20,513 nucleotides of DNA. It comes from a virus. The position numbers and the translations under genes were made by a program. The stretch spans positions 1 to 20,513 of IMG/VR virus record IMGVR_UViG_3300043410_001854. One strand, 5' to 3'. Below the pieces are notes generated by a model. That model searched no databases and was not told where the DNA came from. It saw only the letters and a list, made by a program, of their open reading frames with translations. Shown in pieces: positions 6,034 to 12,097 of this stretch. Position 1 is the stretch's first letter. Every line of letters begins with the position of its first letter.

Positions 6034-6888
6034 CTATGCAGCCACGCCCTTCAGCTCAGCCATGCGCTGCGACAGATGCCAGAGCGCACGGTTGAGCTTC
6101 ACGTCTTGGTCAATGCCATTGACCTGCCGGGTGCGAATCCAGCGGACCTGATTGGTTTCAGGATTGGTGGTGCGGTAGGCGAGGCCACCACGGATGACGT
6201 TCTCCTGCACACGGTTGAACACGGTCCAGAGATCGTCAGCCAGATCGTCGGGACGACGGGCTGCAAGAAGGTGAGTGGTCGGCATGGCGTCGGCTGTGGT
6301 GCTGTCACCAAAGCGGATCATCTTGGCCGACTCGGCAAACGCCAGCTTTTCATCCGGCGCAAGCGTCACGTCGCCCCACTGGGCGGGCGCTGCCAGCGCG
6401 TTCTGCGCTTGGGTCAGCACGGTGTAAGTCCCTTCGATCACCTTGTTCTGAACATCGCCAGAGTGTTTGACCTTGGTGGACTCCACCGTGCCGACTTGCG
6501 CTACGAGCGAATTGAGACAGCGGATGCGGAACAGGCCAGCCATCAGCTCGTATGCAGAGGTGCCATCGTTGGCATTCTTCAAAAGGATTTCGCAGACCGT
6601 ATCGCCCACCTTGTACTTGGCGTCGTCGTCAATGCGACGCAGACGGATCAAGTGCTTGGTGAACTCACGGCGGCTTTCGTCGCGCGAGTTGGACTGCTTG
6701 ACGCCAACCGGCATGAAGCCTTCGCGTGTCAAGCCACGCAGGATTTCAATGGTCGGAATCGGGCGAAAGCGGTCGCTTCTGCTTTCGTGCTTGTCAATAG
6801 CAAAGATTGACGGAGCCATGCGGTGCAGCTCGTCTTCAGTTAAAGCGCGAGCCGAATCAAATCGAGCAGTGTTCGTGTAGATCGTCAT
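6034..6888 (-). CDS. DUF932 phage/plasmid-like protein
   Basis: This 284-residue protein starts at ATG 6888 (MTIYTNTARFDSARALTEDELHRMAPSIFA). The frame is open to 7110, but that part overlaps ssb and is unlike the family. The body matches DUF932 (TIGR03299-like), a widespread phage and plasmid family of unknown function: GFMPVGVKQSNSRDESRREFTKHLIRLRR, RIRCLNSL, KHSGDVQNKV, and the AELKGVAA end. Members often lie near recombination and replication genes, as here between ssb and the excisionase block. A GGAATTGACC element ahead of the start is a weak ribosome binding site. Confidence 0.85.
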   Translation of the reverse strand: MTIYTNTARFDSARALTEDELHRMAPSIFAIDKHESRSDRFRPIPTIEILRGLTREGFMPVGVKQSNSRDESRREFTKHLIRLRRIDDDAKYKVGDTVCEILLKNANDGTSAYELMAGLFRIRCLNSLVAQVGTVESTKVKHSGDVQNKVIEGTYTVLTQAQNALAAPAQWGDVTLAPDEKLAFAESAKMIRFGDSTTADAMPTTHLLAARRPDDLADDLWTVFNRVQENVIRGGLAYRTTNPETNQVRWIRTRQVNGIDQDVKLNRALWHLSQRMAELKGVAA

Positions 6889-6918
6889 GGTCAATTCCTC
6901 TGGGGTTGGGGATTGGGT

Positions 6919-6950
6919 GGAGGGGACGCCGTACCGACAACGCCCCCTCC
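6919..6950. repeat. Imperfect GC hairpin between ssb and DUF932
   Basis: GGAGGGG-A-CG at 6919-6928 pairs with CGCCCCCTCC at 6941-6950. A second short dyad AGCTGG...CCAGCT lies at 6958-6976. Neither has a T-tract on the leftward strand. They may protect or process the mRNA between ssb and DUF932. Confidence 0.4.
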
Positions 6951-6976
6951 GTTTCCAAGCTGGGCTGGGGTCCAGC

Positions 6977-7381
6977 TCAGAAAGGGATGTCTTCGTCGGG
7001 CGGCAGCTCGGCAGCAGCTGGGCGGTTGCGCGTTTGTGCCGGTGCGTCGTCGCGCTGCTCGCTGTTGCTGAGCAAGACGATGTGACCGCCGAAGGAAATC
7101 TCAACTTCAAGAGCGGTGCGCGTGTCGCCGTTTTTGTCTTTGAATGCGCGCGTCTGAAGCTGGCCGACGACCATCACTTGATTGCCCTTGCGGACATAGT
7201 TCTTGATGATTTCGTTCTTGCGGTCATCCCAGCAGACGACGCTGTACCAAGTCGTCACCTTCTCATCCTTGACCTTGCGGTTCACGGCGATGGAGAAGTT
7301 GCAGACTGTTTTGCCTTTGACGTCTTTGAACTCGGGCAGCTGCCCGACGTTGCCGACAATGGTGATCTGAGCGAAAGACAT
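6977..7381 (-). CDS. ssb: Single-stranded DNA-binding protein
   Basis: This 134-residue protein has an OB-fold: SFAQITIVGNVGQLPEF, CNFSIAVNRK, TTWYSVVCWDD, YVRKGNQVMVVGQLQTRAF, RTALEVEISFGGHIVLL. A disordered linker and the acidic tip DEDIPF follow; the tip recruits partner proteins in bacterial SSBs. It coats ssDNA in phage replication and in recombination with ERF and the exonuclease. It starts one base after the stop of a 59-residue gene in the same operon. It is shorter than E. coli SSB (178), mostly in the linker. Confidence 0.96.
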   Translation of the reverse strand: MSFAQITIVGNVGQLPEFKDVKGKTVCNFSIAVNRKVKDEKVTTWYSVVCWDDRKNEIIKNYVRKGNQVMVVGQLQTRAFKDKNGDTRTALEVEISFGGHIVLLSNSEQRDDAPAQTRNRPAAAELPPDEDIPF

Positions 7382-7561
7382 TCATTGCTCCCTGATGAGG
7401 ACGATGTTGCGGCCTTCCTTGCGGAAGGTCATGCGGAAGTCGGGCTTGCGTTTGAGGACACGGCGAATGAGTTCGCGCGCCGTGCCTCCTGTTGCTGCGC
7501 CAATGGTGATGGACTCATTGGGCTTGAGGGTTTCAAACGGGGTGAGGTTGTAACGAGCCAT
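7382..7561 (-). CDS. Small basic protein between erf and ssb
   Basis: A 59-residue frame starts at ATG 7561, overlapping the erf stop (ATGA), and ends right next to the ssb start. The product begins MARYNLTPFETLKPNESITI, contains GAATGGTARELIRRVLKRKP, and ends in RNIVLIREQ. It is basic, with a predicted strand-helix-strand character. I do not recognise it. Tight coupling on both sides and no gap in the operon support it as a real gene. Confidence 0.68.
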   Translation of the reverse strand: MARYNLTPFETLKPNESITIGAATGGTARELIRRVLKRKPDFRMTFRKEGRNIVLIREQ

Positions 7562-8148
7562 CAGTTTGTCGCCTCGCTGCCATTGGCCTTTGTCAGAAGC
7601 GCCTTCCGCTGTGCAAAGTTGGAGCGGAGAACCTGCATCTGTGCAGGTGTCATGGCAGACGAATGCTGCTTAATCTGCGGAGCGACTTCTTCTTCCAGCT
7701 CTTTGATGGACGCAGCCATCTGGATCGTCATCTTCAGCGTGGCGACGACTGCCGACTCATGCACGACTTCCTGATCTTCGTCGGGATCGTCACCGCTTTC
7801 GAGGCCGAGCGCTTTGAGCAGCGCATACTTGACGGCGTAGCTGATTGCCTTGCCCGGCCCCTTGTCCTGATCGTCAATGCCATAGCCAGCCGAAGCCACG
7901 TCGATGTAGTCGGTCGGCTCGTCAATGTTGACAAACCGCACGGTCATCGTGACTTCCGTACGGTTGCCCTGCTGATGCAGCCGCATGTCGTAGGGGTAAT
8001 AGATCACGCCGTTGCTCAGCAGCGCCGGTCGTACCTTGGCAGTGACGGCATCGTGGCTGACAATGCTGTAACGCATCCCCTGCTTCTTCTCTTTCTGAAT
8101 GTAGGTCACGTCGCGCATGACCGCAGCCAGTCGTTGATGGATGTTCAT
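7561..8148 (-). CDS. erf: ERF-family single-strand annealing protein
   Basis: This 195-residue protein has the family's core at 88-116: GYGIDDQDKGPGKAISYAVK, then YALLKALGL. Preceding strands (YSIVSHDAVTAKVRPALLSNG, TEVTMTVRFVN) also fit ERF/RAD52-like annealing proteins, as in phage P22. It anneals complementary ssDNA and works with an exonuclease and SSB, both encoded nearby. The acidic segment after the core (SGDDPDEDQ) is typical, and the C-terminal helix-rich end is variable. The start overlaps the preceding stop (ATGA). A perfect copy of the operator dyad lies inside its 3' part at 7633-7646. Confidence 0.92.
   Translation of the reverse strand: MNIHQRLAAVMRDVTYIQKEKKQGMRYSIVSHDAVTAKVRPALLSNGVIYYPYDMRLHQQGNRTEVTMTVRFVNIDEPTDYIDVASAGYGIDDQDKGPGKAISYAVKYALLKALGLESGDDPDEDQEVVHESAVVATLKMTIQMAASIKELEEEVAPQIKQHSSAMTPAQMQVLRSNFAQRKALLTKANGSEATN
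7633..7646. promoter_or_regulatory. Operator-like dyad inside erf
   Basis: CTGCA-TCTG-TGCAG is a perfect match to the CTGCA-N4-TGCAG sites near the repressor, extended by one more pair on each side. It lies in coding sequence and has no partner 30 bp away, so it may be chance or a weaker accessory site. Confidence 0.3.
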
Positions 8149-8324
8149 TGCAAAGTTCCTTCTGCTTCTTGTTCAATCATGGCGTCGGACAATGCCAACT
8201 GGGTAAGGGCTTGAGATGCGCAGGTGTAGATGGGAGCAAACTCCCGCAGCTGCGTCTCTTCGCCAAACTGGATGACGAGGTGAGCCAAGTCCTCCAGCGC
8301 ATTGCGTAGTTCGTTGTGCGTCAT
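8145..8324 (-). CDS. Small acidic hypothetical protein upstream of erf
   Basis: A 59-residue frame starts at ATG 8324, overlapping the stop of the winged-helix gene by ATGA, and ends overlapping the erf start by ATGA. The product begins MTHNELRNALEDLAHLVIQF and is predicted to be a helical, acidic protein (ALSDAMIEQEAEGTLQ at the end). It is not recognised. Double coupling in an otherwise gap-free operon is the main support. Confidence 0.66.
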   Translation of the reverse strand: MTHNELRNALEDLAHLVIQFGEETQLREFAPIYTCASQALTQLALSDAMIEQEAEGTLQ

Positions 8325-8650
8325 TGCTCGTAATCCTTGTGAACCCAGATTGTGTGGCGCTTGCCGTTGACCATCCGAAACATTCCGGTGTCCACGATCA
8401 AACCTATCTCGGTCAGCTCGGCACGACGCGAACGATAGGTCGAGCTGGTCGAATTGAAGAACGTGTTGAGGTCGATGTCGGTGAAGCCGAACGCGCGTTT
8501 GCCCTCGGCAAAATCGAGAACGAGCTTCTGTATCTTGCCGATCTTGGGAGCGATGGCTTCCGCTGCTTCGATGCTGGTGATGCGATCATCAGCACGGTGC
8601 AGCCGGTAGCTGTCAAAGAAATCGGAAAGCATCTTGCCGGGAGTTGTCAT
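8321..8650 (-). CDS. Winged-helix-like phage protein
   Basis: This 109-residue protein has an N-terminal helix region (MTTPGKMLSDFFDSYRLHRA), then a winged-helix-like segment: KIGKIQKLVLDFAEG, GFTDIDLNTFF, TYRSRRAELTEIGLIVDTGM, and a wing ending RHTIWVHKDYE. This is a common alphaproteobacterial phage family, probably DNA-binding. It lies between the exonuclease and the ERF gene and overlaps both neighbours by ATGA-type junctions. A role as regulator or recombination accessory is inferred only from position. Confidence 0.72.
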   Translation of the reverse strand: MTTPGKMLSDFFDSYRLHRADDRITSIEAAEAIAPKIGKIQKLVLDFAEGKRAFGFTDIDLNTFFNSTSSTYRSRRAELTEIGLIVDTGMFRMVNGKRHTIWVHKDYEQ

Positions 8651-9462
8651 GTGCGCTCCTTGATTGAGAGACGGCCAGCCTTGTCGCGCTTGATGTAGAT
8701 GCCAACGCCCAGCACTTCGGCTGCATCGGCTGGCACTTGCGCTTTGATTTCTTTCACCGCTTTGTCAAACGTCTGCGCAGCTTCACGATTGGCAAGCCAG
8801 TCGCCAGCCAGTGAAGTGAACTGGTTCTTGTCGGTGAAGTCGTAGGCGCGCAGCCCGTCGATCTTGTTGGCGTCGGCCAGCTTTTTGATTGCCGGGATCA
8901 CGCCAGCCGGAGGCTCAAGCGGCGGCACCTCGTTTTCAACGTGCCACCAGAATGCAGTCTCGGCTTCAATGAGCGCGTTGATGTAATCTGTGGTGATCTC
9001 GACCAGACCCCAGACAGGTTCGGTGTTGCCGGGGATGATGGAAAACCAACACGACTGCACACCACAGATCGCAGCGTAGTGCGCCATCTGCGGCATGTAA
9101 TACTGGGCGGTCTCCCTGAAATTGGCAGCGCCATGCGTGTGCTTCATTTCGAGGAACGTGTTGTCCTCGCTCACCCACGCATCAAGGTGGCCGAACATGA
9201 AGCCGTGCTTGGGGTGAACGCGCACCAGCTTGGAGCTGTCGAGGTCAAGCGCCTTGCTGCTGCGCTTGGCAAACCAGCTGCGGTGAAACGGTTCGGTGTG
9301 CTTGCCGAGCTGAACGGGAAACACATCGGCCAGATCAGGCGGTGGCGTGATGCCCAGCTTCTCGTTGTAAACGGTAAGCCAGTCGCCTTCGATGATCTTC
9401 TTGGCGTCGGTGCCGCCCATGCCTCGACGGCGGTTGTGGGTTGGGTCTTCATTGAACTGCAT
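8647..9462 (-). CDS. YqaJ-type phage exonuclease
   Basis: This 271-residue protein starts at ATG 9462, chosen because GGAG lies six bases upstream; a GTG at 9474 is the alternative. It matches the YqaJ viral recombinase/exonuclease (PD-(D/E)xK) family: GMGGTDA at 14-20, GKHTEPF at 53-59 (E57), GHLDAWV with D94, LEMK with E105 and K107, and the helix QYYMPQMAHYAAICG from 120. It would resect double-stranded ends 5' to 3' so that ERF can anneal the resulting strands. It is the first gene after an operator pair, so it probably heads a separately regulated recombination/integration transcript. Confidence 0.9.
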   Translation of the reverse strand: MQFNEDPTHNRRRGMGGTDAKKIIEGDWLTVYNEKLGITPPPDLADVFPVQLGKHTEPFHRSWFAKRSSKALDLDSSKLVRVHPKHGFMFGHLDAWVSEDNTFLEMKHTHGAANFRETAQYYMPQMAHYAAICGVQSCWFSIIPGNTEPVWGLVEITTDYINALIEAETAFWWHVENEVPPLEPPAGVIPAIKKLADANKIDGLRAYDFTDKNQFTSLAGDWLANREAAQTFDKAVKEIKAQVPADAAEVLGVGIYIKRDKAGRLSIKERT

Positions 9463-9492
9463 GGTGAACTCCACGGGGGTTGGGACATTGAA

Positions 9493-9521
9493 ACTCTACT
9501 GCATTCGTGCAGCATACGCAA
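9493..9521 (-). promoter_or_regulatory. Leftward promoter for the recombination/int block
   Basis: On the minus strand TTGCGT (9521-9516), a 17-base spacer, and TAGAGT (9498-9493) lie just upstream of the exonuclease start. The spacer ends with the whole 14-bp operator 9499-9512, so repressor binding would block polymerase. Confidence 0.55.
9499..9512. promoter_or_regulatory. Operator, pair 1 promoter-proximal site
   Basis: CTGCA-TTCG-TGCAG is a perfect dyad in the spacer of the leftward exonuclease promoter. It is exactly 30 bp from its partner at 9529. Confidence 0.72.
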
Positions 9522-9528
9522 CAGGAAA

Positions 9529-9542
9529 CTGCAAGGATGCAG
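9529..9542. promoter_or_regulatory. Operator, pair 1 distal site
   Basis: CTGCA-AGGA-TGCAG is a perfect dyad, 30 bp from the 9499 site, directly beyond the stop codon of the helicase-loader-like gene. Confidence 0.72.
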
Positions 9543-9543
9543 C

Positions 9544-9954
9544 TCAACGCACATACAAAAGGGCGCGCTGAAACCGTTCGATGGTCACGGTCATCAGCTC
9601 ATGGTGTATCTTGGCGTGTTCAATTATCTCTGCCGGATACGGAAGGCGCGGCCACTTGTGCACTTTGAGGACAGCGCGACAGCCTTGCTTGAAAGCAGGA
9701 GCGCTGAGATCGGACAGCGCAAGCTCGTAGAGGGCCAAGCCGGTTGGCTCTGGTACTGGCACATTGAACATCTGCGCCATGGCTCTCAGCGCCTTTGCAA
9801 TGTCATCTGGCGTGGGTGGTGCCATTGCATTTTTGATGGACCAGATGGCGTGGTTGAAAGCCTCACGCGCTTCAGCTTTTTCCGATGAGCTTAGGTGCTG
9901 GCCCTTGGTCCGAATGATTACGGATGCGTAGGTATTCGTCGATTCGTCGATCAT
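9544..9954 (-). CDS. Replication accessory protein, helicase-loader-like
   Basis: The frame is open from 10158, but its 5' part overlaps the conserved C-terminal domain of the replication initiator, so the start is uncertain. ATGs lie at 10104, 9981, 9954 and 9825; I give 9954 (136 residues), and none has a good ribosome binding site. The C-terminal half (MAQMFNVPVPEPTGLALYEL, ALSDLSAPAFKQGCRAVLKV, HKWPRLPYPAEIIEHA) resembles helicase-loader or replisome-organiser-type phage proteins that deliver the host replicative helicase. Its position after the initiator fits this. The function is inferred. Confidence 0.6.
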   Translation of the reverse strand: MIDESTNTYASVIIRTKGQHLSSSEKAEAREAFNHAIWSIKNAMAPPTPDDIAKALRAMAQMFNVPVPEPTGLALYELALSDLSAPAFKQGCRAVLKVHKWPRLPYPAEIIEHAKIHHELMTVTIERFQRALLYVR

Positions 9955-10558
9955 TGTCTGAAGCACGGTCGCCACGGGCATAGGATACGACGGGGCTTCG
10001 TTGATAGGTGACAGAGCGACGGCACCAGTTGCGGAAGGTGGCGTCCCAGTTTGCGTGGGCCTTCCCGTTTCCAAGCCAGTAATCACGGAACCGAGCTGCT
10101 TCATTGTTGACATCCAGATTGGGGAACGCTTGCACAGCCCAGCTATACAGAGCTGCACTGGGTTCCCAGTCTTCGGGGAGAGCGGTCAAGCGTGTGCGCT
10201 TGGGAGAGGTGATAGGTTCATTGATAGTATTAGGTGCATCTGGTGCACTACCATCTTGAACGTCGTGCACTACGGGGTGCACGTCGTGCACCACCAGCTT
10301 GAGGCGATAGACGTTGTGAGAGATCGCACCCATTGGCGTCAGCTCGGTGCGCTTGGTCAGCAGACCTTGCGTTTCAAGCTCGGCCAGTTTGTTGACGACT
10401 GACCGTTTGCTCATTTGCGTTTCGTCAGCCAGCCGCACCATCGACGGCCAGCTTTCGTTGCGCTCGTCTGCATAGTTGGCGAGGACCAGCAGCAGCAGCT
10501 TGGCAAGTGGGTCGCCAGTCTTCTGCTTGACGGCCCAAGCCATAGCTTGAAAGCTCAT
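9872..10558 (-). CDS. Phage replication initiator (winged-helix, O-like)
   Basis: This 228-residue protein has an N-terminal winged helix (about 15-70: GDPLAKLLLLVLANYADE, WPSMVRLADETQMSKRSVVN, KLAELETQGLLTKRTE). A valine/histidine-rich linker follows (VVHDVHPVVHDV, 89-100), then a C-terminal domain (123-182: FRDYWLGNGKAHANWDATFR, NWCRRS) like the DnaT/replisome-organiser type. AGGAGAA lies about nine bases before the ATG. It would bind the phage origin and recruit the loader and helicase. The DNA for its linker holds repeated GTGCA words that could be the origin, as in lambda O. Its last ~80 bases overlap the loader gene in another frame. Confidence 0.82.
   Translation of the reverse strand: MSFQAMAWAVKQKTGDPLAKLLLLVLANYADERNESWPSMVRLADETQMSKRSVVNKLAELETQGLLTKRTELTPMGAISHNVYRLKLVVHDVHPVVHDVQDGSAPDAPNTINEPITSPKRTRLTALPEDWEPSAALYSWAVQAFPNLDVNNEAARFRDYWLGNGKAHANWDATFRNWCRRSVTYQRSPVVSYARGDRASDNDRRIDEYLRIRNHSDQGPAPKLIGKS
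10234..10290. repeat. GTGCA-word cluster inside the initiator gene (origin candidate)
   Basis: Five GTGCA words start at 10234, 10243, 10265, 10277 and 10286 within 57 bases. Three of them read GTGCAC, a palindrome, and CGTCGTGCAC recurs nearly exactly at 10261 and 10282. They lie in the linker-coding part of the initiator gene, where lambdoid phages place ori iterons. The word spacing is irregular, so an origin is only a suggestion. Confidence 0.4.
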
Positions 10559-10591
10559 CGTGTATTCTCCTTGATTGGAAGGGTGCGACCA

Positions 10592-10620
10592 GCGCCGCCC
10601 TTACAAGGGCGGGGCGGCGC
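10592..10620. repeat. GC-rich palindromic element A
   Basis: GCGCCGCCCTT-ACA-AAGGGCGG-type hairpin (on the plus strand GCGCCGCCC, TTACAA, GGGCGGGGCGGCGC). It holds the stop codon of the 69-residue gene in its loop. It closely resembles the element at 13010-13035. No T-tract follows. Confidence 0.55.
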
Positions 10621-10810
10621 GCAGTCGTGCCCGCTCCAGTTCCTTTAAGGCGTTGTTGGCAATCTCAATGCAGCGGTGTTCATCCCAAAGCGGGACGTTA
10701 ACGATCTCTCGAAATGCGATCTCGCACTTGGCAAGAACGTCGGCGTGTTCACGAATGATGCGGCCAAACTCAACGACCAGCTTGTGTTCCTTGGCGTGGT
10801 AGTCGGTCAT
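10601..10810 (-). CDS. Hypothetical early protein
   Basis: This 69-residue protein (MTDYHAKEHKLVVEFGRIIR onward) is helix-rich, charged and soluble, and not recognised. Its start overlaps the stop of the preceding gene (ATGA), and its last residues RAAPPL are encoded by GC-rich element A. It lies just upstream of the replication initiator. Confidence 0.68.
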   Translation of the reverse strand: MTDYHAKEHKLVVEFGRIIREHADVLAKCEIAFREIVNVPLWDEHRCIEIANNALKELERARLRAAPPL

Positions 10811-11013
10811 GTTCTCCTCCGTCGAGACAGCTCCACGTCGATCTCGACGGTCGCTTCGTTTAAGGCAAAGACCTTCTCAAGCTGCGCTTCAACATCTGTG
10901 ATGATGGTGGCGGCGCGGCGCTCAAGCATTGCTTTGAGTTGGTCAAGATCATCAGTCTTCATGTCGGCCAGCCTGTCCAACTGATACTTCAATGACGCTG
11001 GAAGCTGGGACAT
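10807..11013 (-). CDS. Hypothetical coiled-coil early protein
   Basis: This 68-residue protein starts at ATG 11013 (MSQLPASLKYQLDRLADM), with GGGGAT upstream. A longer reading from 11082 would overlap the DUF1064 gene. The product is almost wholly helical, with heptad-like leucines (LDRLADMKTDDLDQLKAMLE), and ends in LSRRRRT, a strongly basic tail. Function unknown. It is coupled by ATGA to the next gene. Confidence 0.68.
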   Translation of the reverse strand: MSQLPASLKYQLDRLADMKTDDLDQLKAMLERRAATIITDVEAQLEKVFALNEATVEIDVELSRRRRT

Positions 11014-11023
11014 AATTGATCCC

Positions 11024-11458
11024 CTACGGTGTCCGGCCCTCCCATTGCCCGACAGACTTGGAAGGAATCTCGTTGATCTCAATTGTGTAGATGGCTTCGA
11101 CCAGCTTCTTCTTCATGACATAGACATCTGTGACCATGCCCTTCACATCCTCGACCACCACCTTCACAGTGCGGCCAGTCTCGTCGAGGACTGCGTATCT
11201 GAAATCAGCTCTGTAAGTTGCGACGTGCTTGCCGTTGACAGCCAGCGGGAACGACGGCTGCAATTCAATGCGCTCAATTTTTTCCTGCTCAGCCAATCGC
11301 AAAAGCTGTTTGTAGCGGACGCCTTCAGCCTGACTGGCAAACCAATGGCCGTCGATGTGTTCGCCTTTGGCGTTGTACTTTCCTTGACGACCGGGCTTGC
11401 CCCCACGCAGCAGCGCGCGAGCCTCGACCGTCGAGACACGAACCTGCGGCTTAGCCAT
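11024..11458 (-). CDS. DUF1064 PD-(D/E)xK nuclease-like protein
   Basis: This 144-residue protein has the DUF1064 signature: KYNAKGEHIDGHWFASQAEG (27-46, E45), RYKQLLRLAEQEKI, LQPSF, RADF with D85, and VEDVKG with E103 and K106. These residues form a PD-(D/E)xK active-site set. Members of the family are thought to be nucleases near phage replication genes, possibly acting on branched or stalled DNA. The last 18 residues look atypical for the family. It overlaps the next upstream gene's stop by eight bases and lies early in the leftward operon. Confidence 0.86.
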   Translation of the reverse strand: MAKPQVRVSTVEARALLRGGKPGRQGKYNAKGEHIDGHWFASQAEGVRYKQLLRLAEQEKIERIELQPSFPLAVNGKHVATYRADFRYAVLDETGRTVKVVVEDVKGMVTDVYVMKKKLVEAIYTIEINEIPSKSVGQWEGRTP

Positions 11459-11675
11459 TGATGACCTTGATGGTGAGGTTGAGGGACTGTGCCCAGCACA
11501 TGAGGTAATAGGAAGTGGGCAAGCGCAGTCCGGCTTCCCATTTCGCTACCATGTTGTCCGACACTCCAATGCGGGCGGACAAATCTTCCTGACTGATGCC
11601 CTTATCTTTGCGGGCCGCAACGAGCTGGCGAATCAGCTCTCCGTAAAACTCTTGCTCAAGCCGCGTCGTCAACAT
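11451..11675 (-). CDS. XRE-family helix-turn-helix regulator
   Basis: This 74-residue protein starts at ATG 11675 (MLTTRLEQEFYGELIRQLVA); the frame opens at 11786 but those residues overlap the Cro-like gene. It has an XRE domain at about 12-55 (ARKDKGISQEDLSARIGVSD NMVAKWEAGL). It may be a DNA-binding regulator of the early genes. It overlaps the preceding Cro-like stop by about 20 bases and precedes DUF1064. It is distinct from both the CI-like and Cro-like proteins. Confidence 0.8.
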   Translation of the reverse strand: MLTTRLEQEFYGELIRQLVAARKDKGISQEDLSARIGVSDNMVAKWEAGLRLPTSYYLMCWAQSLNLTIKVING

Positions 11676-11898
11676 CGACAGAGGCCGAGGGATTGCGCGA
11701 AGGGTGAAGCCCTTCAGGTATGGTCGCTTCGCCTGTGAGCTGCTGCCAAACTCGGTTGGCCGTGTCAAAGTGCAAGTCTGTTCCATTCTTTGCCCGGTAA
11801 AACGTGGACGTAGGCAGACCTGCGGCGGTGAACGCAGCCTTCAAGTCGGCACCTTGCCGGTCAGCGATGAGTTCCAAAACGTGGAAGTAGGTAAGCAT
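11656..11898 (-). CDS. Cro-like early regulator
   Basis: This 80-residue protein starts at ATG 11898 (MLTYFHVLELIADRQGADLK); upstream in-frame codons lie inside the operators. It has a helix-turn-helix at about 18-40 (LKAAFTAAGLPTSTFYRAKN) and a flexible, charged C-terminus (ASVDVDDAA). It is the first gene of the leftward operon, divergent from the CI-like repressor, with an operator pair directly ahead. This is the position of Cro in lambdoid switches. Sequence similarity to Cro itself is not evident, so the name rests on context. Confidence 0.7.
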   Translation of the reverse strand: MLTYFHVLELIADRQGADLKAAFTAAGLPTSTFYRAKNGTDLHFDTANRVWQQLTGEATIPEGLHPSRNPSASVDVDDAA

Positions 11899-11904
11899 GT
11901 GCCA

Positions 11905-11933
11905 ACCGTGCTGCACGTTTGCAGATTTGTCAA
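11905..11933 (-). promoter_or_regulatory. Leftward early promoter for the Cro-like gene
   Basis: On the minus strand TTGACA (11933-11928), a 17-base spacer containing the whole operator 11911-11924, and CACGGT (11910-11905). The -35 is perfect and the -10 is poor. The register matches the exonuclease promoter exactly: -35, three bases, operator, -10. Confidence 0.5.
11911..11924. promoter_or_regulatory. Operator, pair 2 promoter-proximal site
   Basis: CTGCA-CGTT-TGCAG is a perfect dyad inside the spacer of the leftward early promoter, 30 bp from 11941. Confidence 0.78.
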
Positions 11934-11940
11934 TGCGAAA

Positions 11941-11954
11941 CTGCAACCGTGCAG
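11941..11954. promoter_or_regulatory. Operator, pair 2 distal site
   Basis: CTGCA-ACCG-TGCAG is a perfect dyad, 30 bp from 11911, upstream of the leftward early promoter. Confidence 0.78.
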
Positions 11955-12016
11955 TAGGAACCTGTGAAAAGGTGGGAGATCAGACGTTTGACCTGTTGCG
12001 AATCACTTGCACACAG

Positions 12017-12030
12017 CTGCAAAGATGCTG
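12017..12030. promoter_or_regulatory. Operator, pair 3 (one mismatch)
   Basis: CTGCA-AAGA-TGCTG differs from the dyad consensus at one base. It overlaps the -35 area of the rightward repressor promoter, 30 bp from 12047. Confidence 0.62.
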
Positions 12031-12039
12031 CTTGCCGGA

Positions 12040-12045
12040 TATAGT
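12040..12045 (+). promoter_or_regulatory. -10 element of the repressor promoter
   Basis: TATAGT lies between the two pair 3 dyads and is the best -10 ahead of the repressor. No clear -35 is seen at 16-18 bases. Transcription would start near 12052, inside the second dyad, giving a leader of about 46 bases. Confidence 0.5.
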
Positions 12046-12046
12046 G

Positions 12047-12060
12047 CTGCATGTTAGCAG
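12047..12060. promoter_or_regulatory. Operator, pair 3 start-site dyad (one mismatch)
   Basis: CTGCA-TGTT-AGCAG differs from consensus at one base and covers the expected repressor transcription start, which suggests autoregulation. Confidence 0.6.
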
Positions 12061-12097
12061 CAAGGAGGGAACCAAGAATCAAACCGGACAGGACGCC

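Noticed and set aside
6889-7110. Longer N-terminus for DUF932
   Set aside because: It would overlap ssb by more than 130 bases and adds low-complexity Ser/Arg/Thr sequence unlike the family.
6887-7774. Long rightward frames opposite DUF932, ssb and erf (also 6025-6810)
   Set aside because: They are antisense to well-recognised genes, have no domain pattern and no promoter or ribosome binding site; typical of GC-rich shadow frames.
8941-9888. 315-residue rightward frame opposite the exonuclease
   Set aside because: The minus-strand product has the YqaJ catalytic motifs; the plus frame also runs across the operator pair.
11897-12097. Longer N-terminus for the CI-like repressor
   Set aside because: It would translate through the operators and its own promoter, and is cysteine-rich with no domain.
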